From Nemertoderma westbladi (lineage: Eukaryota > Xenacoelomorpha > Nemertodermatida > Nemertodermatidae): a stretch of 64,000 bases of DNA. The notes below the pieces were generated by a model that saw only the letters and a program-made list of their open reading frames with translations, made no database searches and had not been told where the DNA came from. Both the position numbers and the translations under genes were made by a program. Location of the stretch: assembly GCA_032718475.1 (NCBI GenBank), contig JAUCBJ010009084.1, positions 1-64,000 of the forward strand, written 5' to 3'. Numbering within the stretch: position 1 is the first letter of the stretch; each line of letters opens with the position of its first letter. Positions 1 to 8,959 of the stretch are shown here, one piece after another.

Positions 1-205
1 GCGACATCTAACTGATTTACCCACAGTGTAATTAGTTACGTAACGGAACCTTATTGGGATATATATATATGTATATACGCGCATAATGGAGAAGGAAATT
101 TGAGCGCAACCGCGGAGAGGATTTACTGCCAGAGAGGAGGCGGAGCTGCCATTTGCCCGACCGGGATGTAAGGATTCGAATGTTTACTACCACGGTAGGT
201 CGGTG

Positions 206-1252
206 ATGGAGCTAAATGTGAAGTATAAACCCGCTTATGATAAAGAGTTAAGGAGGGAAAGAATGAGAGCGTTGGGGGACTGTATGGAAGTTTTGCGGAA
301 AGAGTATCGCACTCGGTATCCCTACGATTTCGCGTTAGACGTGTGCGACATTAGCGCAGACCCGGACGAGGAGATTGCGCAGCTGTACCATATGAACATG
401 TATTTACGACACAAAGAGCCTTTACCTGCAGTCCGAGATCAGTTCGACGGAATGCATCTGTATCGGAGGACTCGAGGCGAGGATCAAGAGACGTCGAAGG
501 TCTTCAGTGTATACAAGTTGTTCTACAAATGTGGTGAATGCATGAACAAACAAGACGTAGCAATTCCCGACCGATTGGACGAGCATCATCCTGAACCGAT
601 ATTAACGCGATGTCAAGCTCATCAGTTCCTTAGATATAACGAGGGAGGTTACCCAATGAGCAACCCGATGATCAGTATCGACTTCAGCGGAAAGCAACCT
701 CCAAGACCCATTACGCCGACCGTTACGACTTTAGATCCGTATACGGAGATTAAACCCTGTTCGACACCCAGTTTGATAGAGACAGCAGCGGCCATTTCGC
801 TGTACCGAGCCTACAAGGACCTAGAGGCGCGGCGCGAAGCAGCACGGGACTCGGGTACCAAACCTGCGGGTTTGGAGCTCTCAAGTCCCTGGACTACGTT
901 TACTTCGCCTCATCGAGTGAGAGCTCTCACGCCTGAGCATCAGGACGACATAGACGCGTTGCGGCAGGAGGAGCGAGCGGCGAAAGCGAAACAATTATTC
1001 GAAGCGCGGATAGCGGAATATAATAAGACCGCGGATAGACATCAAGAGGAGACGAGGAGAGTGACCGGATTTGTTCCACAGGCCGTATCTCAACCCCGAC
1101 CGGTGTATTATTCCGACGGTAGCGAACCTGCGATATTGGTAGATCACCTGGAGTCGCGAGAAGCGATTAGATTCTTGCCGATGGTGAGGATGTCGGATCA
1201 TTTGGAACGTCGACTGTCTACGGGAAGTTTTATGCGCGAAGTTCTTGCGTGA
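206..1252 (+). CDS. ORF X: accessory protein of a BEL-like element with YPYD and Cys/His motifs
   Basis: A 348-residue protein from the ATG at 206; a GTG lies just upstream in frame. I do not recognise the family. The N-terminal 60 residues are charged and probably helical, with the block LRKEYRTRYPYD ending at residue 41. A possible zinc site is formed by CGEC (109-112) and CQAH (136-139), followed by LRYNEGG. The rest is proline-rich and then charged. A shorter relative sits 3' of integrase in element C (60470-60851), sharing LR-E-YPYD, RC-x2-HQ-x-L-x-Y-x-EGG and a C-terminal segment. That position suggests a third gene in the slot where some retroelements carry an accessory or envelope gene. 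No signal peptide or membrane segment is visible, so an envelope role is unlikely. The next gene begins 7 bases downstream. The call as a real gene is firm; the function is unknown. Confidence 0.7.
   Translation: MELNVKYKPAYDKELRRERMRALGDCMEVLRKEYRTRYPYDFALDVCDISADPDEEIAQLYHMNMYLRHKEPLPAVRDQFDGMHLYRRTRGEDQETSKVFSVYKLFYKCGECMNKQDVAIPDRLDEHHPEPILTRCQAHQFLRYNEGGYPMSNPMISIDFSGKQPPRPITPTVTTLDPYTEIKPCSTPSLIETAAAISLYRAYKDLEARREAARDSGTKPAGLELSSPWTTFTSPHRVRALTPEHQDDIDALRQEERAAKAKQLFEARIAEYNKTADRHQEETRRVTGFVPQAVSQPRPVYYSDGSEPAILVDHLESREAIRFLPMVRMSDHLERRLSTGSFMREVLA
858..875. repeat. Short hairpin, family-A motif (copy in ORF X)
   Basis: CCAAACC-TGCG-GGTTTGG has a perfect 7-bp stem and a TGCG loop. It is read here as the residues TKPAGLE. 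The same motif occurs at 2458, 9287 and 48437 in other contexts. Confidence 0.8.
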
Positions 1253-1259
1253 TGTCCCG

Positions 1260-2099
1260 ATGCAGATCACAGACTACGACACATTGGATAAGATTGGAGC
1301 TCCGGGAAAAGAGAGTAAGTTATTTGGATGGTTAGACAAGTACATTAAGGTATGGGTCGCAGTGGCTACATTCCCAGATGACGAGGAGGTAGACCAGGCG
1401 TGGCTGAGGAGAAAGGGATCTTACACCCGATATGACGACCACAAGGCTATCGAGCGCATGTGGACCCCATCCGACGAGATTCAGCGTCAGTGGAGGAAAA
1501 CGGAGGAATCACTGCAAGATTGGAAAGTGATGTTTTACGACAATGAAGGAGGGTCTCAACAGGAATGCTTGACTAGTAAGTGCATTCAAATTCGCGTGGC
1601 CGATGGTGTGACTCATGTGTTTATGCGCGTAAGGGCGGATAGAGAGAGACCGGAGCCCATAATCACGGCGCAATATCGGAAAGGGAAGGATCCTAGGGAA
1701 CAGATTTTGGAGGTATGCAGGCGAGGAGGTATGCACGGAGCGGAGCGTATCGATGCCAGGATGCTACCCAAGAAGGTTAGAGAGGCGATTCTTAGCCAAG
1801 ATTACGTCAAGGTGGGATCGGGAGTCCAGAGCGATTTGGAGAGTGACTTCAACGCCATGACTGATTTAGAAGATAGATTGCCGAGACCGTTTGTCGACAC
1901 CAAGCTATTGTTGCTATGGGCACAAGACATTGGAATTTATAGGGAGTATCCCAACTCTGCCAAGACTGGTATGGGCTTCATAGCACATTTATTGTATAAT
2001 TGGGACTTCAAGTTGAAGACGCAGAAGAGGAAGCGTATGGTGAATATAACACGCCACCGGGAGCGGAGTTCAAATCCCACTTCAAGCGGCAAGCGTTAG
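1260..2099 (+). CDS. DEDD-type 3'-5' exonuclease-like protein (copy A, frameshifted near the C-terminus)
   Basis: From the ATG at 1260 this encodes 279 residues; a TTG 15 bases upstream overlaps the end of ORF X. Features match the DnaQ/WRN/EXD exonuclease fold: an Exo I-like strand VMFYDNEGG with D94 and E96, a following hydrophobic strand pair (CIQIRVADGVTHVFMRV), an Exo II-like block KVGSGVQSDLESD with D192, and PFVDTKLLLLW with D213. After about residue 255 the frame appears to slip. The +1 frame stays open to a stop at 2168-2170 and aligns with the C-terminus of the copy at 21815-22774. In that region the usual Exo III aspartate is not seen. The role in the element is unknown; trimming of nucleic acid ends, or a binding function if catalytically dead, are both possible. 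Fold assignment is by eye. Confidence 0.6.
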   Translation: MQITDYDTLDKIGAPGKESKLFGWLDKYIKVWVAVATFPDDEEVDQAWLRRKGSYTRYDDHKAIERMWTPSDEIQRQWRKTEESLQDWKVMFYDNEGGSQQECLTSKCIQIRVADGVTHVFMRVRADRERPEPIITAQYRKGKDPREQILEVCRRGGMHGAERIDARMLPKKVREAILSQDYVKVGSGVQSDLESDFNAMTDLEDRLPRPFVDTKLLLLWAQDIGIYREYPNSAKTGMGFIAHLLYNWDFKLKTQKRKRMVNITRHRERSSNPTSSGKR

Positions 2100-2205
2100 T
2101 GTATTGGAACATTTACGCGCCACCCCGTGCGTCACACAATATTATTTGGTGCTTGAGTCGAACACGGTAACTTGTTTATAAGCGGATATCATTGCGCGAG
2201 TTTAG

Positions 2206-2301
2206 AAGCGTCATTCATTGGTGTTCGGAGGACGATTGGTGTATCTGGGTAGGGGGCGAAAGAGAGGAGCGAGCCCGAAGAACCCAGGAGCGGGTCAGTA
2301 A
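2206..2301 (+). pseudogene. Coding-tail fragment before the family-A LTR
   Basis: Between stops at 2203 and 2299 this short frame reads GGRLVYL, a basic stretch, then GASPKNPGA. The inverted element copy has GGRLVYLEKGASPRDPGA followed by a stop at the same place (48733-49054, minus strand). Agreement of frame and stop suggests the remains of a protein C-terminus ending just before the LTR. It is too short to assign to a family. Confidence 0.4.
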
Positions 2302-2333
2302 TGCATCGTATCACGGGGCGACAGACTCTAGAT

Positions 2334-2362
2334 ATATACATCATCGTCGCTCTGATGTATAT
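2334..2362. repeat. Conserved hairpin near the left end of the LTR-like repeat
   Basis: ATATACATCA (2334-2343) pairs perfectly with TGATGTATAT (2353-2362) around a 9-base loop. The inverted copy keeps both arms unchanged at 48671-48699 although the surroundings have diverged. Confidence 0.65.
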
Positions 2363-2457
2363 TGTAGCATTTGTAAATATCCGACTTGACACATATACAC
2401 TAGTCGCACTGATTTGGATTCATATTATGAGAGAGGCGAAGGAGGTGATTGGGGAGA

Positions 2458-2474
2458 CAAACCTGCGGGTTTGG
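2458..2474. repeat. Short hairpin, family-A motif (copy in LTR)
   Basis: CAAACC-TGCG-GGTTTG followed by G, in non-coding LTR-like sequence. The equivalent site in the inverted LTR copy is 48437-48453. Confidence 0.8.
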
Positions 2475-2522
2475 CTTACTCTTTTCACCTACCCTAGCAA
2501 AATTTTTTATAATTTGAAAGTA

Positions 2523-2660
2523 TTTTGTAAATTTAATTTGTATGTAGCAATCATTATGTAGAACGAATGAGAAACAGTATTTTTTGTAAATTTAATTTGT
2601 ATGTAATAATCGTTAACATTGAGAGAGAGATAATATTTTGTAAATTTAATTTGTATGCAA
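2523..2660 (+). repeat. Three copies of a 21-bp AT-rich unit
   Basis: TTTGTAAATTTAATTTGTAT occurs at about 2524, 2584 and 2637, spaced 54-60 bp. The inverted LTR copy has the same arrangement around 48008-48150. Confidence 0.75.
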
Positions 2661-2834
2661 TTCATTATGCAATATCTATAGCAATATTTGTAAATAGTAG
2701 AATTATTATAGTACCAAGATATTTAGATTATTTGAAAGAGATTTATTTTGTTTTGTATACATCGCCTTACACTCTTCTACAATTGGAGGGAAACATTGCA
2801 TGATTTCCCTTGGAGCGGTGTTACGGTATATGGC

Positions 2835-2960
2835 GCTGTACCTACATTATGTAATACATTAGTCCGTTATACAGTATAATAATGTTAGTCCATTATGCAT
2901 TATAATATATTAGTCCATTATATAGTATCATATATTAGTCCGTGATGTAGTATAATTATT
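2835..2960 (+). repeat. Tandem AT-rich repeat of about 26 bp
   Basis: About four degenerate units of the type ATTAGTCCRTTATAYAGTAT. Matching units in the inverted LTR copy lie at about 47740-47825. Confidence 0.65.
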
Positions 2961-3304
2961 TAGATAAGGCATAATGCGCAATGATATTTAGATAAGGAAA
3001 CTGAAACGCCCATATATTTTGAACTCATCCATTTTGTATAGTATGTAGCCCTACCTATGTAGTTTTGTAATAGGATATAAGTAGATAGTTCCAGGGTAGC
3101 AAGTCCTTGTTGGACCCTGGATCTGGGCTTGCCGTTATTAGCCTTGATGAGGCTAGCTACTGGTTTTAATTTCTCTATAATTGCGCTAAATTTATATTTG
3201 TGCATGATATTATTAGTACCGCCAAATTAAGCATCGGGAAAATTACCTTATATGGTGGCAATTTGCGATTTCAGGGAGCAATAGGCTCACAATCCGGCTC
3301 TCTT

Positions 3305-3400
3305 ATTGGCCTAACTGCTTCCAGGTTGGTCTAATGTTAGCTCGGATTGCGGAGCCAATGAGAGATCGATTGCATCACCCTTCTCAAATCACCTATAAAT
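3305..3400 (+). promoter_or_regulatory. LTR core promoter: CCAAT boxes and TATA box
   Basis: An inverted CCAAT box (ATTGG, 3305-3309), a direct CCAAT (3355-3359) and TATAAAT (3394-3400) are arranged as in RNA polymerase II promoters, and point rightward toward ORF1. CCAAT and TATA are both kept at similar spacing in the inverted LTR copy (47312-47370), which supports function. The start site itself is not identified. Confidence 0.6.
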
Positions 3401-4315
3401 TGGCGTACTTCCATTGTCTCTACACACACCCCACACAGCTCACCTTCAACTATTATTCGATGCTTAGTTTTTTCTGTGTAAATTACTGCCCTTTTGATTT
3501 TCTTGCAATGATTCGCTAATTTGCAATTTCTGTTTGATTCTTGTTTGTGTTTCTCAATCAATCTCAATGATCGCTGTTAATTACAAATTGGAACTATGAT
3601 TTCTACCCCTTAGTAAATGGTTCTATGTGATTCCTTTCGACAATAATCCTACGGGATTTCTCAGACTGTCAGACTTTGTGATTTGCATGTGCCGCTACGG
3701 TAGCTACTCATTATGATGGAGGGCTAGGGTACCGGTAAGCGCGGCGGGTGCATCGGGGGGTTAGCGACGACGGGAGTGCGGAGGATTCAAAGACAAGTGA
3801 CATTGGGGGGATTACTATTGCGCGCAAGTTTGCAGCGTAGAGTGGGTCAGATACGCCGGTTCGGCAATTAGGGGCTGATGATCCAGGTTTTTGTAGCATT
3901 TTGTAGTATTAGGGGGACAGGAATTGGGTTAGTTAGGAAGCCTAGACGTAGCCGGGAGAGATCTGTGTCCTTTACGTTGCGAGTTGCGAGTTGTGAATTA
4001 CTAGCTAAACTGTAGATTGCGATTGTTGTTATGCTGATTGGTGCGTTACTAAAGTGTGCCTAATAAATCACGAATGCTTGGATAGGCGCTCTTTTCCCCT
4101 TTGATTGATTTCTATTTCTTAGCTTACTGTAATTAATTTCTGATTAGGTCGAAAATAATACGGTATTTTAGGCTGTTGCTAGTGTGACCCGTTGCGTAAT
4201 AATTTAGAATTACGCACTCTGGAATACTTAGTAATTAGTACGCCGTTACATATTTGTGACTGAAATTAATTAGTAAAATTAGGAATTTGTACGCTGCATA
4301 GCGGAGGGTAGTTAA

Positions 4316-5872
4316 CCCTATTAGTACCGGGCTATAAAATGTTGTACAAATACCGGGAGGGGGTCATATTGACCCCCCCCCCTCTAAAATCTACAAATAT
4401 TTACGAAAACGTCTGATTTTTTGTTTGTACTTAGGTATCACTTGTCTGGATCCGACCGAAAAAAAAAAAATTTTCGAAAAAATGTACTGGGGTGGTTATA
4501 TTGCAGCACCAAAATTACAAGTAGTGCACAATTTTCACAAAATTTGAAAGTTACATTTTCGGCTAATTATTTTTCAATACAGGTTTTCTGGGGTGCAAAA
4601 TACATTGGAAAATATTTAAAAATGATATGATTACTATAAATGGCTGTTTAGTCCTCTCTGCGTAGGAAAAAATGAAAAAAACAAGTAACCAGCACTTTTC
4701 AGTTAGAACACAAAATTTTTAATTCACTTATACGATGCTATAAATTCACATTTTCAGGTTTTCGAGGGCGTTGATTCTAATGGAATATATTTCTAATATG
4801 CCAGATCATTGCTACTTGTATTTTTCGGCGCAATTTGGCAATTTTTGGTGCTAGCACCAAATTTCGTACCCATCACCAAAAAGTACAAGTTTGCGATGTC
4901 CAGTGCTGTTTTTATGGATTCCATCGGATTCAGGACCCTCATAAACCCGTATAACGCAAGAAACAAGGTGATACTATCTCCTGATCAATTTGCATATTTT
5001 CCAAAATTTGGTGCTGGCACAACAATTTTCACCCACTGGCGAAAAATACAAGTTTGAGAACTCTTATGAAATTTTTACTGATTCCATTGAATTCAGAACC
5101 ATCACAAACACGTATAACGCAAGAAACAAGGTGACACAATCAATTGATATATTTGATGGTTTTCAAAATTTGGTGCTAGCACCACATTTTGCACCCATAT
5201 CCGAAAAATACAAGTTTGAGATGTCTAGTTCGATAATTATATATTCCATTGAATTCAGAACAGCCATAAACCTCTAAAACGCAATAAATAAATTGTCACA
5301 AGCAATTTTATCTATTGAATGAATTTTCAAAATTTCGTGCTAGCACCAAAATTTGCACACAGCACCGAAAAATACAAGTTTGATACGCTTGGTGCAACTC
5401 GTATATATTTCATCGAATCCAAAACCCCAAAAAACCCCAATTGCGTAAAAAACAAGTTTCAAACAATCAATTTACAAAATTTACATAATTCAAAATTTGG
5501 TGCTGGCACCAAAATTAGGCACCCACCGAAAAAAACAAGTTTGAAATTTCTAAATCAATTTATATGAATTCCATCCAATTTCTAACACCAAAAAACCGGT
5601 GTAAATAAAAAAGAGATGTTACAATTCATATTTAATGAAATGTAATTTTCAAAAAACGTCTCAAAAAAAGTGCCAAAAGTAGGGTTAAAAAATGGTGCTA
5701 TAACTCGAAAAGTACCCAATATTTTTGAAAACGGTTTTCACTACTAGGAAGACAATAGATTTTTAGGAAAAGTCATAAAATTTCAGATTCCCAACTGCGT
5801 TTGTTTCAGAATTATAATAAAAAAACCACGGGGGGGGTCATATTGACCCCCCCCCCCCCGGGTTTAATAGGG
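4316..5872. mobile_element. piggyBac-like MITE 1, non-autonomous
   Basis: The 1557-bp insert is flanked by TTAA on both sides (4312-4315 and 5873-5876). The inverted LTR copy shows the uninterrupted site. Termini are CCCTATTAGTACCGGG and the complement of CCCGGGTTTAATAGGG, matching except in the middle. TTAA duplication plus CCCT ends is the signature of the piggyBac superfamily. Just inside each end lies the same palindrome, GGGGGTCATATTGACCCCC (4359-4377 and 5833-5851). No transposase frame is present; the small open frames lie in internal repeats. Confidence 0.85.
4840..5565 (+). repeat. Five tandem 163-bp units inside MITE 1
   Basis: The core TTGGTGCTAGCACCAA, or a close variant, recurs at 4845, 5008, 5170, 5334 and 5497, spaced 162-164 bp. 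Each core is followed by AAAAATACAAGTTTG-like sequence and an AACGCAA block. The first core is a perfect 16-bp palindrome and the others are imperfect. Confidence 0.8.
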
Positions 5873-6529
5873 TTAAGGTAATAATTTAGAGTACCGTACA
5901 CTATTCACGCTGGGCGGTTATTTGAATTAGCGGACAAAATTCACATCGTAGTATACAGTACGCAGCGCGCATCAGTAAATTGCTGGCCTAAAGCCAGCCG
6001 CAGATAAGTTTGAGTCCCGAAATAATTACCGTACCGATTTTCGATTATTTTAAATATTCTCACATTCACACATTCCGTTAGGGAACCCCAGTATTGCGAT
6101 TAGACGTGATTAGAAAAGACGTAGTTGTAAGCACAATTTTACAGTAATATTAGGCTATAAAATACACTCTGAGTGTCAAATCTCTCACACTCGTTTTAAG
6201 TCAGCTTAGGGAGCCGATTCGGGTTTATTGTTTTGGTTATTCCCGCGTGGCTCATATATTCGAACAGTTAGCTCTCTATCGAGTAATCGGTAGAGAAAGG
6301 AATGAGAATTTAGTAGGAGCCGTAGAAATTTAGGAAATATATTAGCGGACGGCAGATTAGCGCCATCCAACGGTAAGTAGTGGTTTTCCGTATCTGAAAC
6401 CCTATATTAGTAATTATACGCTCCTGATTGCCCCGTCTAGTAAATAGAGCAGTTTGTGTCTTTATTGGTTAGGCTGGGGTAGTTCGTTTAACAGTAAAGG
6501 ACGGTATTATTTTATTGCACACAGCAACA

Positions 6530-6935
6530 GTATTATTTACTGTTACTTCGTAACAGTAAAGGACGTGATATTGGCTGTTGCTTGCAGCAGTAAAGAGTGT
6601 ATTCAGCATTAGATTACTGTATTATTTACTGATACTTCGCAACAGTAAAGGATGTTTTTTGTTTTGCTGTACTGCGTACAGTAAAGTACGAATTAGATTA
6701 CTGTATTAGGCACTGTCTGACTGTACTGCGTACAGTAGAACATAGAGTGTATTCTTAGGCTGTTAGTTTAGATTACTGTATTCACTGGTTGCATACAATA
6801 GTACAGTAGTACATTAGGCTGATTGCTGTTACTGCATACAAGTAGAAAATACATTTGTTTTGCTGTACCGCACACAGTATTCATTAGGCTGTTAGGTTGG
6901 TGTACTGTTTTACTTACTGTACTGCGTACAGTGGA
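6530..6935. repeat. Series of about nine short inverted repeats (TACTGT...ACAGTA)
   Basis: Imperfect units with arms of the type CTGTAC and GTACAG around a TGC or TTC loop recur roughly every 40-60 bp. The best has an 11-bp perfect stem, TTTACTGTTAC at 6536-6546 pairing with 6550-6560. Several are followed by AAAGGA or AAAGTA. They lie immediately after the LTR, in the leader of the element transcript. Confidence 0.7.
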
Positions 6936-7736
6936 TATGCGGTAGTGCTTTTACAAATCACAAATACAGCGGTTCCTTAGGCCGTTAGGGCAGGCCGTAA
7001 TTAGTAAGTTTTTGAAAATTTTAGCTAGGTTTGTGAGAATACAGTTTTGGTAAAAATTATTTTGTAATCAAATCTAGAGTTTTGTACCGGTATGTTGGAT
7101 AACCGCTTAGTTATTTTATACCATCTGGAGATACATGGCAAGACGGAGCTTCTGAGTTTGGGGTTCGTGTGGGTCTGCGGGTTCGGTTTGCAATCAGTGA
7201 AAGGACTGAAACTTTGGACGCGGACGTGGAATCTCACAGCAAACAAGGTTAGTTGTTCTGTTGGCACCATTGTGTTTGTGGAAGCAGTAAAAAATTATCG
7301 GTTGTTTAACTGCGAAGCTGAACTCAATTTATTAGTTAGGATATTTAGGTTTAGCCGACCATGGGTTTTTGAATCGCTCGAGTTAGAGAGAGAGAGAGAG
7401 GGTCGTAACCCGAAGATGTAGCCATGCGCTAGTGGATACATATAATATTTGAAATTAAAATTGCGTTGATTAGAGTTATCTATGTAAAATTAGAAATATT
7501 CGGGTGGCAGGTATATTTTGAATATTTTGTATTAGATTCAAAAAATTATTTGTGTCATACCAATATTTAAATACTATATAATAACTATAAATTAATATTT
7601 TGTTTAAATATTGTACTGGTATTTGCTAAAATTAGATCCTATTAAATTCACAATATTGCATTGCAAATTTATTTTGACATTTTGGACAAATTGATTATTT
7701 GACAATAATTTAATCGTATTTTCGGTTAAATTATAT

Positions 7737-7781
7737 ATATATCTCGAACTTTTGCGAGATATATTTTTGCCGGAAGGCAAA
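7737..7781 (+). promoter_or_regulatory. Two hairpins just upstream of the ORF1 start
   Basis: ATATATCTCG (7737-7746) pairs with CGAGATATAT (7755-7764). A second stem, TTTGCC-GGAA-GGCAAA (7766-7781), carries a GNRA-type loop. The ORF1 ATG follows at 7795. A role in translation or packaging is inference only. Confidence 0.5.
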
Positions 7782-7794
7782 TATTATTAAGACT

Positions 7795-8955
7795 ATGAGT
7801 GTCTCAGAGAAGGAGGCACTAGAGGACAGCTATGAGACGGCGGCAGGACCGCCGACTGACGATAGCGTTAATATTACTGTTGACGACAATGCCGACTATG
7901 ACGACGCAGCGAGTGACGCTGACGTAAGCGAACAGGAGGACGAGACAGTAACCAGTGAGGAAGAACAGCAACCTCAGGTAATAGTATTAGGATCCCCTAC
8001 CGCTACTGTAAGGAAGGATTGTACAGCAACCCAACCAGAGGTGAGTGATAGGGAGGGTAGTGTAGCAGAAGCGAGAGCCCGGAGCCCGGTTTCCAGACCT
8101 GTGGGTATGGTAAGTGCCGTGGTCCCAGTGGCTAAAAGGAGTACCCGTAGTTCCCGAAATAATCCTTCAAGTCCACTAAGTGTTAGTCAGGTAAGCGAAA
8201 GTGAACTAGACATCGCGATAAAGAAGAAACTTCGCGCGCATGCCGGACATATAACCCGTACGGCGGACAAGGTAAGGAAGATGTTAGCCGACTCAGCGAA
8301 CATCGGAAGGGAAGGGTTAGTAGAGATTAGAAGAGGATACAACTCAGCGTTATTCAAACAAACGGAGGAGCTTGCAGTCCTAGCAAAGAAGGCAGTAGAG
8401 TCTCAGTCGAGCGACGTGGCGACGAGGATTTACGACAGGGTTTTAGCAGCCTTGTTGGAGCACCGCGCGTTATCGGAGCCATTTCGACGAGTTAGGACGG
8501 AGAACTGGCTGCTATGGGCATCACAAGCGCAGGCGACTCAGGTGAGTGACACAGAGTTGAGAGATTTAGTGGAGCGGGAAGAAACGCAAGATAAGGAGGA
8601 GCGCCGTTATCAGCGGGAAGTTACCAGCTGGCTGATGCAGAGTGGAGTGGTGGTACCGGGCCAGGTGCTACCGATGACGGAGAACATTCAACAGAGAACG
8701 TTAACTCCACCCGATGATGCATCTAGAAACAGTGGCGATTCCCAGGTTAGTCACGCGCGAGGTAAAGTTATATGTGCTAGATCCCTTGTTTCTCACAACT
8801 CGGCGGAGGAGAGAAGACGCCGACTGGACGAACAGCAGGTGGAAGTTTTGCGTGCATCGGAAGCACGGAAGGAAGCCGAGCGGGAATGGGAGTGCACACG
8901 TAAGTTAGACGCGAAGTTGCGAGAGTTGGAAGATAAAGGTAAGTGTGAGGGATAG
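7795..8955 (+). CDS. Family-A ORF1: pre-gag protein, acidic N-terminus, helical core, coiled-coil C-terminus
   Basis: 386 residues from an ATG preceded by two hairpins. Residues 1-80 are acidic and rich in D, E and S. About 80-140 are basic and serine-rich. About 145-290 look helical and end with SWLMQSGVVVPGQV. The last 60 residues are strongly charged (EERRRRLDEQQVEVLR), as in a coiled coil. Elements B (28648-30204) and C (51105-52490) have a protein of the same plan in the same place, and C shares a related motif, FLRRCGVPIEEPEV. I recognise no known domain. The next ORF overlaps by 11 bases in another frame, and the charged helix seems to continue there, so this is either a frameshift mutation or recoding. 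Consensus-like GGTAAG sites are frequent in the sense strand. Confidence 0.65.
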   Translation: MSVSEKEALEDSYETAAGPPTDDSVNITVDDNADYDDAASDADVSEQEDETVTSEEEQQPQVIVLGSPTATVRKDCTATQPEVSDREGSVAEARARSPVSRPVGMVSAVVPVAKRSTRSSRNNPSSPLSVSQVSESELDIAIKKKLRAHAGHITRTADKVRKMLADSANIGREGLVEIRRGYNSALFKQTEELAVLAKKAVESQSSDVATRIYDRVLAALLEHRALSEPFRRVRTENWLLWASQAQATQVSDTELRDLVEREETQDKEERRYQREVTSWLMQSGVVVPGQVLPMTENIQQRTLTPPDDASRNSGDSQVSHARGKVICARSLVSHNSAEERRRRLDEQQVEVLRASEARKEAEREWECTRKLDAKLRELEDKGKCEG

Positions 8956-8959
8956 GAAG

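Larger units (their letters stand above)
2300..6493 (+). mobile_element. Family-A LTR-like repeat, copy 1 (contains a MITE)
   Basis: This stretch matches the reverse complement of 45768-48732 over its whole length apart from small indels and the MITE at 4316-5872, so it is a dispersed repeat of about 2.6 kb. It ends GTTTAACA at 6493, where the inverted copy also ends (TGTTAAAC from 45768), which fits a retroviral CA terminus. The left boundary is unresolved; a conserved hairpin lies at 2334-2362. Coding sequence of the ORF X/exonuclease type lies to its left and a leader plus ORF1 to its right, as expected for one LTR shared by two tandem element copies. It contains a CCAAT/TATA promoter at 3355-3400. 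Its great length for an LTR is odd, and part could be untranslated internal sequence. Confidence 0.6.
6494..7794 (+). other. 5' leader of family-A element
   Basis: Runs from the LTR end to the ORF1 ATG. The first 450 bases hold a series of short hairpins, annotated separately. The rest is AT-rich and I see no gene; an open frame at 7092-7421 has no family features. No clear tRNA-complementary primer site could be recognised just after 6493. Confidence 0.55.

Noticed and set aside
206-2099. Env-like glycoprotein in the 3' gene slot
   Set aside because: Neither ORF X nor the exonuclease-like protein has a signal peptide, membrane segment or fusion-type motif.
7092-7421. Plus-strand ORF of 109 residues in the leader of element A
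   Set aside because: No recognisable domain and it lies in untranslated leader; it could be a chance frame.
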